DNA from: Trochalopteron elliotii
Taxonomy: Eukaryota > Chordata > Aves > Passeriformes > Leiothrichidae
Assembly: GCA_024734555.1 (NCBI GenBank)
Contig: JANPWX010000010.1
Span: forward strand, 1,927,010-1,991,009
DNA: 64,000 nt
Reading direction: 5' to 3'
Of this stretch, positions 24,444-37,000 are shown piece by piece (within the stretch, counting starts at the first letter, position 1; the number at the start of each line of letters is the position of its first letter). The notes under the pieces were generated by a model, which searched no databases, was not told where the DNA came from, and worked only from the letters and a program-made list of their open reading frames with translations. The position numbers were made by a program, and so were the translations under genes.

Positions 24444-27400
24444 AAATAATAGTACAACTCCTGTATGTTTTCCCTTAGACTAAAATAATTTGTGAACAAC
24501 AGATGAGGTGCTGTTGAGAAGCCTTCAAATGCTATATTCTGAAATTAAGGGTTATTTTTACTTGTCTATATAATCCAAGAAACATCGATTAAATTGCCAA
24601 ACCGATCAAGTCCTCCAAAATTTTTGCTTGAATTTAGGGATAGATTGACTGGGGTTATTTTGGTTTCAATTCAGACTTCTGAGGCTCCCATGTGCAACTA
24701 GGTTTCCCCTGCAGGCACTTCTCCCTGATACAGGGATGATACTCATTATTATAACAAGGTCTTGAAATTGAAACATTTTAAAATAAATGGTGGGACCGTC
24801 TTGTAAATCCTACTGCTGGCAATTTATACAAATGCTCATGATATTTTGGTGTATGATAAATTTGTAAGATTTAAAATAGAGGCATCTCAGTCTGTCTGCA
24901 TGACACTTTTGCTCTACCAGTGTTTCTGACAGCAAAGCTGGTCCGTGCACTGCTCATATTGCTGGTTCCTGGCCCTGCTCATTGGCAGCAGCAGCCCCAG
25001 CTCCCTCTGTCATCATTAATTCATCTGCTGGTGATGCTGTGCTCTAGGTCAGAGTGGTACCTTTGGGTCACATGCCCAGGCTCCTTGGCCTTCCCAGGCT
25101 GGGGGAGATTTGGGCAGGAGGGAGGAGAGCTGAGACCTTTGATGACCTAGGGCTGCCTGCAGGTAACAGCCAGGGGTGCTGCTTGGGCAATTGGTCATTA
25201 CCCCACTCACTAAGGACACTCCTTTTCTCCCCTTGAAGGAGTCTCTGTGAAACATTTCTGCAGTCAATAATTAAATGGGGGAAAGTAACCACCTAAGTCA
25301 GCAGTGCTGCCAGAAAGTTATTTACCAGAAGATCCCCTCTCCCAGGCCAATGAATCAACATAATGGAAGGGAATGCTGCTCTAAGGGACGGCATAGACCT
25401 TTTAATCTGGCCTTGTCTGCAGAAAAGCAATAGAGAGCTGCATTTAATTTCTGTGTTAGTACTCTGGTTCCACATTCTTGCTTACTATTTGTATCAAAAA
25501 GCACAAAGGGACACTCAGAGTTCTGTTTCCAAGAATAACCTCACTGATTAATACCATGTTCTTATTTTCTTCACCTGCAATTCTTGGATTTTTATGAAGT
25601 TACCAAATGAGCTTTAAAGCAAGGTGTAATGCACTGGGCAATACTAAGAAAATACAAAAGCACGCTAACATTGAAGAACTGCTGGTAGTTCTGTATTGTT
25701 CTACAGGTCACATCACACTCATAATTCCTGTGGCTGTTTTCTAGGCTTTAGCTTTTTCTCTTCATGTCATATATAGAAATCGGAAGACAACACGATTAAT
25801 CTGAATAACAAGTTATCATGAACCAACACTTTTTTTTTTCAAAGTATATGTAGGCAGATCACAAGATGACAGCACACAGAAAAAAATGACAGTGATCACA
25901 AAGAACCTTACGCCTTCACAACAAAAGTGGGGATATATTTTTCTACTAACAATTGAGCCATTGGGAAAGCTTCATTACCTTCTTCAATGCCCTGAGTATT
26001 TTCCATATAAAAAACAGTGTAATAATTTGCAGTGAAGTCTTAACTGAAAAAATCTTTTTGGCAGCCTTTGTCATGTTTCATATGCAGCTGTTATTCCAGA
26101 TAAACTTTCTTCACATGATTTTTTTTTTTAATAGATTTAAGAAAAAAATACACTAAAAGGACAGGTACAATTTTTGTAACACTACAAATGGATCATGAGC
26201 TTCATGGCTGCAGGATTAATTTGCTGTTAAAGCTGCTTATGCAGCAGTCTTTTAAATATATACTCTGAGCAAGAAGGAAACACCTAATTAGTAAGAAAAT
26301 GCACTTTCACATCCTTTCCCACCTGAATAGCTCTATTTCAGTCACATTAAGGAACTTCAGAGGGAGACAAGATAATACCTTAATTTCAGACACGTAAATT
26401 AATACTGGTGTAAAGGCCAAGCTGTGCTCAGCCCTCAGTGCTGAATTTCCTGGGGAATTCAGTCTCTTCTCACATCATGCCAAGCAAGAACTGTGGTCTC
26501 ATTCATGCATAAGAAAGCACAAGGCTTGATAAAGTGGATTGTATGCATTTGTCAAGCAGTAGGATGCTTTGCTACTCATCAGATGAATCTAAATACCAGT
26601 GGCCATAAAAACTACCATTTTTAGCACATGACTAACTCAAATATGTTTTTGACTCTTTAAAGAGCTCAGCATGTTAATCTCTGCTTTGTTTGAAGTTTTC
26701 TATTGAAAAAAAAGGTCATTTTAATTAATGTTTTGGAAGCACACTCATTATGATGTATGCCCTGCATATTGTGCCATTCTGACAGTGTTCTCTTTTAAAA
26801 TACTAACACACAAAGGTATTAGAAGCACATCAATTTTCTGAATGTTTACCTGCTACAAAACCAAAAATGTCCTTGTAGTGTTATTTCTAAAAAGAGATCT
26901 AGTTTATATTGTATAGGAGGAGAAATTATGAAATTTCTCATTGGGCTCTGCATTCAGAAGAGGAAACACTTAAATAAGAAAAAGAATACAATAATCTTTA
27001 TAGCTGGGTTTTTTTAATACTGTATATACACCAAATAAATAGGATTAAATTACTGCACTGTTAGCATTTTCACGGCCAGGAGACAAAATGTGTAAACAAA
27101 CTTACTGATCTAAAAAAATCCCAAAACAGTCTAGAAATACAATTAATTGCCACTCAGATATTTAAGGGATTCATTACTGGTAATTTGCCTGTAATTTTGC
27201 TACATCTGTTTCTTTATAGCCGCTCCTATTTTTTCCTTGTTTTCTTTCAACTCGTGTTTTTACAAAACAATAATGCTCTTCATCTTACAGCAACAGAAAA
27301 ACAACATGCAGCCCACACTGGCCAGAAGATAAGCCTGCAACAAAGATAGTTCTAGAAAAATTGTAGCACAGGTGTGATTCTCACACCACAGGCTGGCCAT

Positions 27401-27879
27401 TCTCCTTGTCAAACTGAAGTAAAAGACTGCAGATCACAGACGACAAACCCCTTCCTTTGATGCTTCTCCTTTATGACCCAATTTTTAGTCTAAGCTACAG
27501 TACTGTAATTTCTCTGAAAATTATATGCTCAGAGCAATTATTTCTTACATTGAATGCAAAAGTTAGAAGAAAGTTCAAGTGAGGCAGAGACAGTGCTAAA
27601 TTTGCTCTATTGTGAACGTGTTATTCCTGTATTTGTTCATGGAAAGATGGGGAAACAGGAAAGCCACCTATTCTCTAGCGTCTTAAATGCACGTAGCAGA
27701 GCTGTGCAGCCCTAGCTGCAGGTCCCAACAGTTGATAAATAACGCAGGTCACCTGCTGAAAAAACTTTACTGAAAAGAGTTTGAGCATTGTCTCCCTCCA
27801 AGGCTATAATTACCTCCTGCTGCAGTAGATCTTCTGAATAGATCCATCAAAGGCTGCAAAATTGCTGCTACACGCGGTG

Positions 27880-28380
27880 AGATTTTTCTCCACAATTTCA
27901 CAGCAGCGATTTGCTTTCCCGTCCCCCACGCCCTGGCACCGACACGGCGCCTCAGGGCCGCCCCTCGGCCGTGCCAGCGGCGCTGCAGTCACTGCACTGG
28001 GACACCTGACAAGTGGCTTCCAGCAGCTTCCACGGGCTGTCCTTGTCTCCAGCCAGCCGGGGGTGGCTGCAGTGCCTCAGCTGGAGCCTGAAGAGAGAGG
28101 CCTTTGGCTTCCCATGCCATGGGCCTTCGAGCAGAGGGAGAAGCAGCCGCCTCCATGAAGGAGCTGGGCCGGGCAGCGCCTGCAGCTGCAGAGCAGCACA
28201 GGCACAGCTCTGGGCCCTGAGCTGGAGGTTCCTCGCAGGCCAAGGGAAGGAAACAGGAGGGTGGAGGTGCCGTTCCTGCCAGGGGGACACCACAGCATTC
28301 CCCTGGGTTGGAGCCCTTCCCTCCTGCCCTCCCTCCCACAGCTCCTGAGGGCAGCACGGGGGGCAGGTGCACATAAGGAG
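27880..28380. other. GC-rich, CpG-enriched intronic block
   Basis: This half kilobase is clearly richer in G, C and CpG than the AT-rich intron around it; I count roughly 20 or more CpG by eye. It contains several overlapping open frames on both strands (up to 140 codons) with no recognisable domain, which is expected when stop codons are rare. It lies 400-900 bp upstream of the AK5 P-loop exon. It could be a CpG island, for example an internal promoter, or a GC-rich repeat such as a solo LTR. I see no clear TG...CA ends with target duplications. Confidence 0.65.
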
Positions 28381-28775
28381 CTCGTTATTATTTCCCTCAC
28401 TGTGGTGCAGTGAACATTACTTTGCTAGTATTTGTTGCACCCGTCAAACTGAACACGTACTGAGTCAAATACCCTTTTCCACAGGCTGTTTAATGTTTTT
28501 CCTTAACGTGCCAATAGTGTTTTAGGAACAGGTTCTCCTCGGTGAGAGATTTCACACTGTTGTGACTCCTTCAACTTCAACACATTTTTGAGTCAGCACT
28601 GTAGTTGTATTGGAAGGGAAGTATATGACTTGTTCCACTGTAGAGAGTGTCTACAAAAAAAAAAAAAATTGCAAAATAGTGTCATCAATTTCCTCCCATT
28701 TTCTTGGTGGCTATAGTTTGAGAATTGGAAGATTTTTGTTCTTTTCTAATTCTAGTTATTTTTTTCCTCACATAG

Positions 28776-28939
28776 GTGGGCCTGGCTCTGGTAAAGGTAG
28801 CCAGTGTACACAGTTAGCCAAGAAATATGGATTTACTCACCTGTCTACTAGTGACCTTCTCCAAAATGAGTTATCATCATTATCAGAGAGAAGTAAATTT
28901 ATCAAAGACATCGTGGAATGTGGTGAACCTGTGCCTGGC
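28776..28939 (+). CDS. AK5: AK5 coding exon 5 of 8 in window (P-loop and AMP-binding start)
   Basis: A 164 bp exon between CACATAG and GTGAGT, phase 1 to 0. It encodes the P-loop [10 protein letters not shown] (window residues 86-95, Lys92 kept; the usual Thr is Ser94) and then [20 protein letters not shown]. In AK1 the matching motif is THLSTGDLLR, where the Arg (R44) binds AMP. Here Gly is Ser111 and Arg is Gln115. The exon ends ECGEPVPG, leading into the next helix. Identity as AK5 domain 2 is clear from the upstream linker and overall match. Confidence 0.97.
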
Positions 28940-29950
28940 GTGAGTGATGGTTTTATTTAGGATTCTAATGGTTAAACAGAGGCAGTGGTAGATATATTGT
29001 CTAAAACAGTGGAAATAGATACTGGAGCTGACAATTCCCATTTCAGTAAAATTAATCTGTAACCTCAGGGAGACATTTCCTTGTTGCCAAATCTGTGGCA
29101 CTTGTTTCCCCTTTCAGTGCCAGTATTTCTTTATGTTTCACATAGGCAATAAATTAGACATGAAATACAGTGAGACAGATGCATTGCAAAATGTAAGTGT
29201 AAGTACAGGAAACAGAAACTTTATGTCCTTTTTATAGCGTTACATTTCAGATTCAGAGCTGGTCCTCCTGGCAGCTATTTTAAATTACAGTACCTGCAGC
29301 AGTTCCCTGCAGAGCTGGCTGACATCCCAGACTAGCTGGACTGCAGCTTATGGAGACTGTGAATGCACAGGGTGTTGTTCTCAGCTGGACCTGACTTTTA
29401 CATGGCAGGTCCACAGTCCCAACCCTTGGTGGGTCTTCAGCAACTGCAGCTAGGTCAGAGGATGTGTTTGTTAATGAAAGATACTGGGAAATGCTGCTCA
29501 GGGGAAACTAAAAGCTGTGCTCGGGCTTGATTTTGATTGCTTTGCTCTTCAGTGTGTTTGGTCAGATGGGGTCACTTTCCATGTAATATAATTATACCAG
29601 TGACATAGCAAAATGCAATCAGACTGGAAAATGCTGCAGCAGTACTCTAGAGTTTCACAAGTATTAACATTCATTTTGAAACTATGAAATATTCTGAGCT
29701 ATCTGGAGGGCACTTTTGGAAATCTTGGATAGATTGCAACGTTAGATTTGTGTGGCATAGCTGGTCCTGAGAGACTAAAAAGCAGGGTGCCTTGCTACCT
29801 GCAGGACAAGAAAAACACCTGCATTCACAGGACCTACTTATAGACAAATAGGGCCGTATTCAAGGGTGTGGGACTAAAGTCAGTGCAACAAACAAATGTA
29901 TCAATCTTTCTTATTAATTAACCAACTAATCCCCTCTCTTTCCCATGCAG
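28940..29950 (+). other. AK5: AK5 intron
   Basis: About 1 kb between the P-loop exon and the next. It ends with a pyrimidine-rich tract and CCCATGCAG. No repeat or RNA gene was recognised. Confidence 0.9.
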
Positions 29951-30067
29951 GGTATTGTTCTAGAGCTGCTGAAGGAAGCCATGGTCTCCAAGCTAGGGGA
30001 CACAAAAGGATTCCTGATCGATGGGTATCCCCAGGAGCTGAAAGATGCAGAGGAGTTTGAGAGCAAG
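29951..30067 (+). CDS. AK5: AK5 coding exon 6 of 8 in window (core of kinase domain 2)
   Basis: A 117 bp exon, phase 0 to 0, after CCCATGCAG. It encodes GIVLELLKEAMVSKLGDTKG then FLIDGYPQELKDAEEFESK. GFLIDGYPRE is the family signature, and its Arg (R97 in AK1) binds the AMP phosphate. Here the residue is Gln168 (codon CAG), while the preceding Asp164 and Pro167 are kept. The donor is GTGACC, weaker than the consensus. Both exon ends are phase 0, so skipping would delete 39 residues from the fold's core without a frameshift. Confidence 0.96.
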
Positions 30068-33000
30068 GTGACCATACAGTTGTAATGCTGTTGTAACTCC
30101 TGCAATTCTGGTGCTGCCTCAGTCCCTCTCTTCAGCTGATTGCAGCAGGGACATGTAAAAAGCCAATCCAGCAGAGCTGTGCTGCTGATCACTGAAATTT
30201 TGGCACCCCATCAGTGTAGCAAATCTAGCTGTTGCCCTTACCTACACAGGCTCTAGAATACAAGAAGCAAAGACCAATTTTACCCAAATTTAATGTAAAC
30301 CAGGAAAAATTCACATTTAGGGGAAAACGTAATTTTAGAAGCAGTTTTCTGGTTCTAGTGGATAGTGCTGCACTTCTCATGGAAATCTGATCAAGCACTC
30401 TCTGATGCAGGTTCATAGTAGTATGTATCTTCACAGTTAATATTTATTACCAGTAAGCCAGCTCTGCTAAAGCTTGCTGCCACTTGAAAGCGCCAAACAC
30501 AGATTTAATTTTTGTGCTGAGTAACAGGTGGCACAGCCATAAAAAGAGCGTTCTGCGAGTGCCTGCGTGGCGGTTCCCAGTTATCGATTTCCTCAGGATG
30601 TGCTAAGACCTGGTGAGAACTCTCAGCCGTGCACTTCTCAGCCTGCAGAAAATGCTCTGCCTAAGCCTAGGAATGACTCTGCCAGGGCTTAGGAGAAAAG
30701 AAGTGGTGAATTAGGGATAATAGTATATGTTATATCACATTACACTCCAAAAATGTCCTAAAAAATTTTATAAGGTAATAAAACTTTAATGAATCCCCTG
30801 TTTTCTCACTGAGGTTTTAGCTGCTTTATTTAGTTGATTACCATAAAAGCCTAGCAAGATTTAGGCATCAAAAGCCAGACAAAATAATGAGAAATGGGAT
30901 TTGCTATAGTAGCCGTTCACAGGAATGTTGACTTATTAGTCCTTTTAATAAAATGCTGTAGACTGTTAAAAAGATGCTGGAGATTTCTTTCATTTTGTGT
31001 CTAAGGAGGAACTATTTCAGCAGTGCTGTTTCTCTGGCAGGCATACATGTCTGTGTCCTGTGGGCACTCGTCTATATTATGAAGTGGGATTTAGAGACTG
31101 GAGTGTCCTGCACTGAGGTATTGCCAGGCAAATAAGTCTTAATGCATCCAGTGCTGAAGCAGAGCTCCTTGAAGTTCCCTGAAAGCAGCACAAGATCCCA
31201 TAGTCCTGGACTGCATTTGGCATTTGGAGTAAAAGACAAGGACCTCAAGTGACCATTTTGAACGTGCTAAGTCATCCCTATTGTGCCTTGTATGCAATTT
31301 TCACAGGCTGGCAGTGAGCTGCTCAGTAGGACTGTGAAGTTTTTTTAAATGAGTCATTTTTGAGATAATGCTTTGCAGTACTTTCCAAAGGGTGATGAGA
31401 AATTCCTAAATTATAATTGAATGAAAAGAGGTGCACATCAGGCCTTACTAATTAATGGCAGCAAAGTACAGAAGAATAGTGCTGCAGATCTACATGATAT
31501 GTAAAAGGCTTTATAATTGTTAACAAAGACCTGTTCTACTTAGAAGACATCAAGAATGCTTATATTTCAGAGCTTGACTCATAAACAGAATGAGCTGGGT
31601 AGAAACAGCTTATTCTCCTGCCAGTTTTACTCAATTCCCTTCGATGATACAAACAATTGTACTTTTACCCAGCCATAATTCTAGACAAGCACAAAACTCT
31701 GTTCCCTCCTCAGTCTTTCTATATGGTGAAAAAACATTATTAAATTATAAATTCCACAGGACCAGGTGGGAAGTACCCAGTGAGACACAGTAAAGACAAA
31801 ACATTAGACTTGTTTGGTATATATTATTTAAGCTAAATTATCTCAGGAAAACAGTAATTTAAAAAAAAAAGTTGCAAAAATTGCTGTAATACCTTATAAG
31901 TGCATTGCTTCCATTTTTTGTGGGTTTTAGTTTGGAAAAAATATATTTCTGTAATGGTCTGAATTCCAGATAGCAATACTGAAACTTTTAAGAAAACCAT
32001 GTAAATTTTTCAAAAGCAAATCAGACTGAGTGTATCAAGCAGTACTATTATCTGATCCTATCAGTCAGTAGACTCCTTCATATCCTGATTGTAAGGTGAT
32101 GATATAACTGATTAAAGGAATGATTTCCTATTTATTTTATTATAATTTAGAATAGATCATGGAATTACTCATGTAAAACTGGGAGGAAATAACTTTTCAC
32201 CATCCTAATCCAATTATACCAGAAGAGCATTTGTTTAAATCATTGATTAAGCCCACACCTTTTTTAAAATTCTCTATGTCTCTTGCACTATTAAAACTGC
32301 CTTGCTGGCTTTTTTAATCCCCAAACCCAGTGCTGCTACAGCTAATAGCATTAATGTTTTCTGTGTGGAAAAAATGGGTAGATAAAAGCCTGTCATTGAA
32401 CTGTCTGACATAATCCCTTGGCTTCAGCTCCTCTTAGAAAGTCATTAAGGGTAGTAGAAAGGTCAACACAATCCAGACATCCTCAGTCAAATGCAGAAGG
32501 CCTGACATGAAATATTTACCTTTGGAATATTTCTTCCTTTAAGGGCTGTCAACAAAGATAACAATGACAATTTCCATATATTGATCATTCAGACTTTCTT
32601 TGCTGTAGCCATGGTAAAAATATGATTTTGTAATTGTCATTAGTGTGAAGAGCAGCCCTCTTTTTCCAAGACTTCTCACTTTTTCCTAAAAAGTGTTTTC
32701 CAAGTCCCATCTGGAAAGAGAAGGAATGAGAAAAAGACTGAATCTTTTAAAGGATTAATTCCATAACTGCACGGAAAAATTAACTTTTTTTCCCCAGTGA
32801 TCCCGTAGCACCTTTATTTTGCTTGAGACAGTGGAATTTATCACTTTGGGCTCAGCCCAGCAGTTTTTGCTCATACAAAATCTTGTGTCAGAGGGTACTG
32901 GGCCTGAGCAGGGTTCATGACAGTGCATTCCAAGATTTATGCTAAATGACACATGTATTTTTCTGTGTTTCAGGGAAAGAATGATGAGGACTTGTGTTTA

Positions 33001-33876
33001 GAAATTTTGGCTCTCTCCTGAAATAGCATAAAGAACATCTTGGCTCTTTCTTGCCATTTCTTTTCTCCCATGTAGTACTGCAATATCTATGATCAAATGT
33101 AGAGAGAGACAATTATTTACCGTCTTTGCCAGGCCTAAGAATAAAAATAAATAAATCTGTATTTATTTTTATTAGAGAAAAGGACAGAGTCTCCCTCATT
33201 ACTAGTTTGGCAGTAACCAAACAGCATTAAAGGATCAGCTTCCCATAGAATTTGGAAATTACTTGCCAATTTGAAAATGCAGAGAAATGTATCACATCCT
33301 TCCTTTACAGCATGGGTAGGAATGATGTGGGTACACTGCAAACAAGGACATAAAATTCTGCGTGACATAAAGTAGCTCACAAGATGTATTTCTGTGGATA
33401 TTTGATGGTGTCCCTGAGCCTGTCTGTTGTTACTCATTTCCATCTCAAGTGGGTTTACTTTTATGTGGACATTTCCTGCTACTGCATCTTGAAATACTGA
33501 GCTATAGCTCACCACTCTTTTCACACACTGAACAAAGAAAAGGCTACAAATACAACTCAGTCAAGTATCCCATAAGTCCTGTACTGTTTGCATCAAGCAA
33601 ATAATGAACTGACTCTCTTCAGTCCAAGTAGCCAGAAATATCAGATCCCATCTCTTTATCTCTCTGTGTGGAGCCCAGGCAAGCACAGCCTTGCTCCTCA
33701 GTGCTGGCATCCCTTAGTGCTGCTACAATGACAGGTGTTTTTTTAATAAGCATAATTTCTCCATAGACAAATACTATTTGCTAATAAATTCCTTGATGAC
33801 TGTTTTGGTGTTATCCAAACAAAATCTCATCTACTGGGCCAAACTTTGACTGTTTGCTGTTTTCTCTTGTCTCTAG
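30068..33876 (+). other. AK5: AK5 intron
   Basis: About 3.8 kb of AT-rich intron. It contains a perfect 14-bp inverted repeat at 33140-33173. A possible decoy acceptor near 32974 is followed within 16 codons by a stop. It ends TTGTCTCTAG. Confidence 0.88.
33140..33173. repeat. Perfect 14-bp inverted repeat (A/T only, 6-nt loop)
   Basis: AATAAAAATAAATA and its exact reverse complement TATTTATTTTTATT flank AATCTG. It could fold as an AU hairpin in the AK5 pre-mRNA, or be a chance product of AT-rich sequence. No longer terminal inverted repeat element was recognised. Confidence 0.8.
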
Positions 33877-34065
33877 ATTGGGGAACCAAAGCTGGTGCTC
33901 TGCCTGGAGTGCTCTGCAGAAACCATGAGCAGTCGCCTTCTGAGGAGGAATCAGAGCAGTCAGAACTCTGAGAACTCTGAAACCACTGAGGAAAGAATTG
34001 AAAGCTACTACCAAGCATCAAACCCTCTGATTGCATACTATGAAAGCAAGACACAGTTATGCAAG
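33877..34065 (+). CDS. AK5: AK5 coding exon 7 of 8 in window (lid and C-terminal helices)
   Basis: A 189 bp exon (63 codons, phase 0 to 0) between TCTCTAG and GTAAAT. It encodes IGEPKLVLCLECSAETMSSR, then LLRRNQSSQNSENSETTEER and IESYYQASNPLIAYYESKTQ. Arg199, Arg203 and Arg219 align with R128, R132 and R149 of AK1. The lid, which in AK1 reads GETSGRVDDNEET, is here NQSSQNSENSETT: one residue shorter, without the substrate-binding Arg (R138) and without the Asp-Asp pair. The YYQASNPLIAYYE stretch is the well kept helix after the lid. Confidence 0.96.
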
Positions 34066-37000
34066 GTAAATTACTTGACCTTTTTAATTGAATTATTGCT
34101 TTTTACTTAAATTAGATGAGCAGAATTTGGAAAACACTGATATGACACCATTTATGAACTGTTCCTGCACTTTCCAGTTGTTCTCGTTTTACAATTCCCT
34201 GGTTTTTTTGCAACTTCTGCAAACTTCTGAGTTCCACAGAACAGTCTGAAAGAATAAAACCACAGATTTATCCTTAGTCAGAGAATATATCCTCAGTCAA
34301 TAACTCATCTGTATAGAATCTCTTATTAAACATAAATTCTGGAAAGCTTTTCTTTAAGTATTAGGATTTATTATTCTATAAGGGCTTTCAAAATTAGGAT
34401 GAAAGATTATGTTAATCCAATGCCTTTAGTAAAATTTTCAAAACTGACAGTGTATATCCTGAAATAAAACAGACCTGCATACAAGAAAGATCTTTTTGCT
34501 AGAATAAATAACATAGTTATACTAATTTCAGTTAATTATCTCAGTTTACACCTGCTCAGGATGTGATCTTTAAAGCATTTTTTTATTCTATAATCAATAC
34601 TTTACAGAGAAGCAAGAAAAATTCCATTAGTGCACTTAGCTGGCACATCTGTAGACTCCTTTACATAGGATTTGGGGTTTTTTTCTTTATTTCTTTGTTC
34701 TGTCATGGCAAACTGTCCCTTAGCTCAGTTACAGAAAGATCTAGTCCTACTGCTCTGTCTTGTCCTAAAAGAGAGAGAGTCCAATAATAGTTTCTGGAAA
34801 TATTGTGGGATCTATTTCTTCTAGAGGCTGTAGCAAACATGTAATCACCTGCCCCAAGCTTTTCTCCTTTGCAAAGTTCCCAAAAGTGAAATGTGCAGCC
34901 AATTTATGCACCAATATCCTGACCTGAGAACAGGGTAAATGATACAAGGCTGAGAAAAATGATACTCAAAGGAAGAGTCCTGATTTGTGGCCTTTCCTAA
35001 CCCCAACAATAAGTGCACATAAGACAAAGTCTATGTGGCAGAAAGAAGTTCCTGCTTACTTTTCATCTTCAGGCTTACAAACGATGATGTGGTTTATTTG
35101 TTTTTTCTTTGAGAAGTTATCTTGCCAAAATTGCAAGGATGTGCCTAACTAGGGATTCAGTACAATACACAATACACCAACACAGCACAATGCCAAGGAA
35201 AACAGAGCTCTCTGTCTCAATATCCTATTCCAGGGAGCTGTGCCTACCACAGTGTTTCCCTTTTTGAAGCATGAGGGAAGTGACAGCCCCAAAGAGAGTG
35301 AAACTGCACTTCATACTTTCACACAGATTTTGCAGTCATGGTCTGCCTCATTTCACTTGACATGGACTTTCCTTGCCCTTCCTTAATGCTTCTGCTGCAA
35401 GTTCCTGCTCCACCCCCTTCGTAATGGCAAAATATGCAGTCTTTTCTTGAAAGCTGGTAGCTCATTAGCTCCTTGTGTGTGATTTGTACTCATACCATTG
35501 GTTTTGGGGAAGCTGACATTGTATGTTTACATGTTAGAAAATACCTGTGCTTTGCTTGAACTGTGCCTGCACGACTTTTCTTAAAATGTCTGTACACTGA
35601 CCTTGCCTCTGGTGAATGTGGTGTTTACCATGTATCCATCTTCCAGGTGGAACTGCTGGCTATGAAAGCTCTGTAAAATCAGCTTTATAAACATCATTGT
35701 GGAAAATGTCTTTTAAAACTATATTAGTGGTGAATATGTTTAAGCTACATGTGTTGAAGAAAGCAGAGGGTCAAGGGGAAGTTTGCAATTCCCAGTACAT
35801 GGGATTAGGTTCTTATTTATAGCAGCAGGTTTTATACACGGCTAAGCATTGACACTGGCAGTCACTGGGTGTTCTCTGAATCATGAAAGGAAATTCAGGT
35901 GGAAAGCAGAAAAAGTGACAATAATAAATTCTGATCAAATAGATCAAATATAACTTCTGACTGCAATTGGGTTGGGTTTTTTTTGGCAGGCTAGGGTAAG
36001 ATAGTCTTTTTTTTTTTATTTGTAATATCATGCACACACAGAGAAGACTGAGACTTTGCCTAGAGGCAGTCTAACATGTTTAATATCTTTCTTTCCCATT
36101 TTAATTAAAACATCACATATTTTCAGTGTTGGGGATTTCTTCATTCCTAAGTGGGTTTATCACTCCAACACTGACCAGTGCTGGTTGAAGCATGTTAATG
36201 CTCCCATGGAGATGCTGCTGCCTCTGTAACTCTGTTTCCTGAAAGAACTGTGTGTGTGTTTCCTATCCATTTCAGACAAAGCCACCAAAGTTAATTTACC
36301 AGTGCTGATTTGAAGACTGCTTAAAATAAATTCTTATCTATATTCAGGGATTTATTTTAAATCACCCATGGATCTCCATGTTACTACAGATCAGAGGCCA
36401 GTGTACTCTTTTTTTTAGGCAAAGCTGGTGGGATCCAATAGCTTCAGGGAAGTGATGCCTTCCTGAAGGTGCTGTTGGGAGATCCAGATCAGTCTGTGAT
36501 CCCAGGATAAGCAACAGCCAAAGCATTGAAGCACTGAAGAGAAGCTGTTTAAAAGAGGAAGAGGAGTCTAAAAGTATCTTTGATTCCTGCCTAGGTTTGG
36601 TTTTTCAACAGAAGCAGCTCTTCAGTGAAAGGCCCACGTGAGCTGTATGTCCCTTGGGATTGCAGCAATGCACTTTCTTAAGCATGCAGGAGTGGGTGTT
36701 GAGATTCTAGAGGAATATTGGAGTCTAAATCCCACTAACTTCCATGAAGATTCAGCATTAACCTTTTCTAGCCAGCTTACTGCAGCCTGTGGCTAAGGAC
36801 CACTAAATTCTAAGTATTAATTGTATCAGTGATCATGTTTTATAAGGGCTCAACTGTAGCACCCAACTCTACCTGGCCACAGAAAAGAAAATCAGAAATA
36901 GGCTTGTGTAACAAGAAAATGGGGTTGGCATACTGGTGTAATTTAATTTCTCCAGTTTAAGTGTATTTAGGGTTGGACAAAATATTCCACTGGCTGGGAA

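Larger units (their letters stand above)
22612..28775 (+). other. AK5: AK5 intron
   Basis: About 6.2 kb. It holds CR1 relics at 23530-23660 and 24108-24150, a (TTG)n run at 24427-24443, a GC-rich block at 27880-28380 and an A14 run at 28655-28668. It ends in a T-rich tract and CACATAG. The rest is AT-rich with no recognisable gene. Confidence 0.87.

Noticed and set aside
27952..28400. Overlapping 107-140 codon frames on both strands
   Set aside because: Long frames are expected in a GC-rich stretch. No domain, splice consistency or family match was seen.
28610..28960. 116-codon + open frame containing the P-loop
   Set aside because: Its first 55 codons are intron read-through, including a poly(A)-coded Lys run, and its last codons run past a strong GTGAGT donor. 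Only 28776-28939 is coding.
32974..33030. Good-looking acceptor (TTTTTCTGTGTTTCAG) in the AK5 intron
   Set aside because: The in-phase frame stops after 15 codons, with no poly(A) signal nearby, and the known exon 7 follows without need for it.
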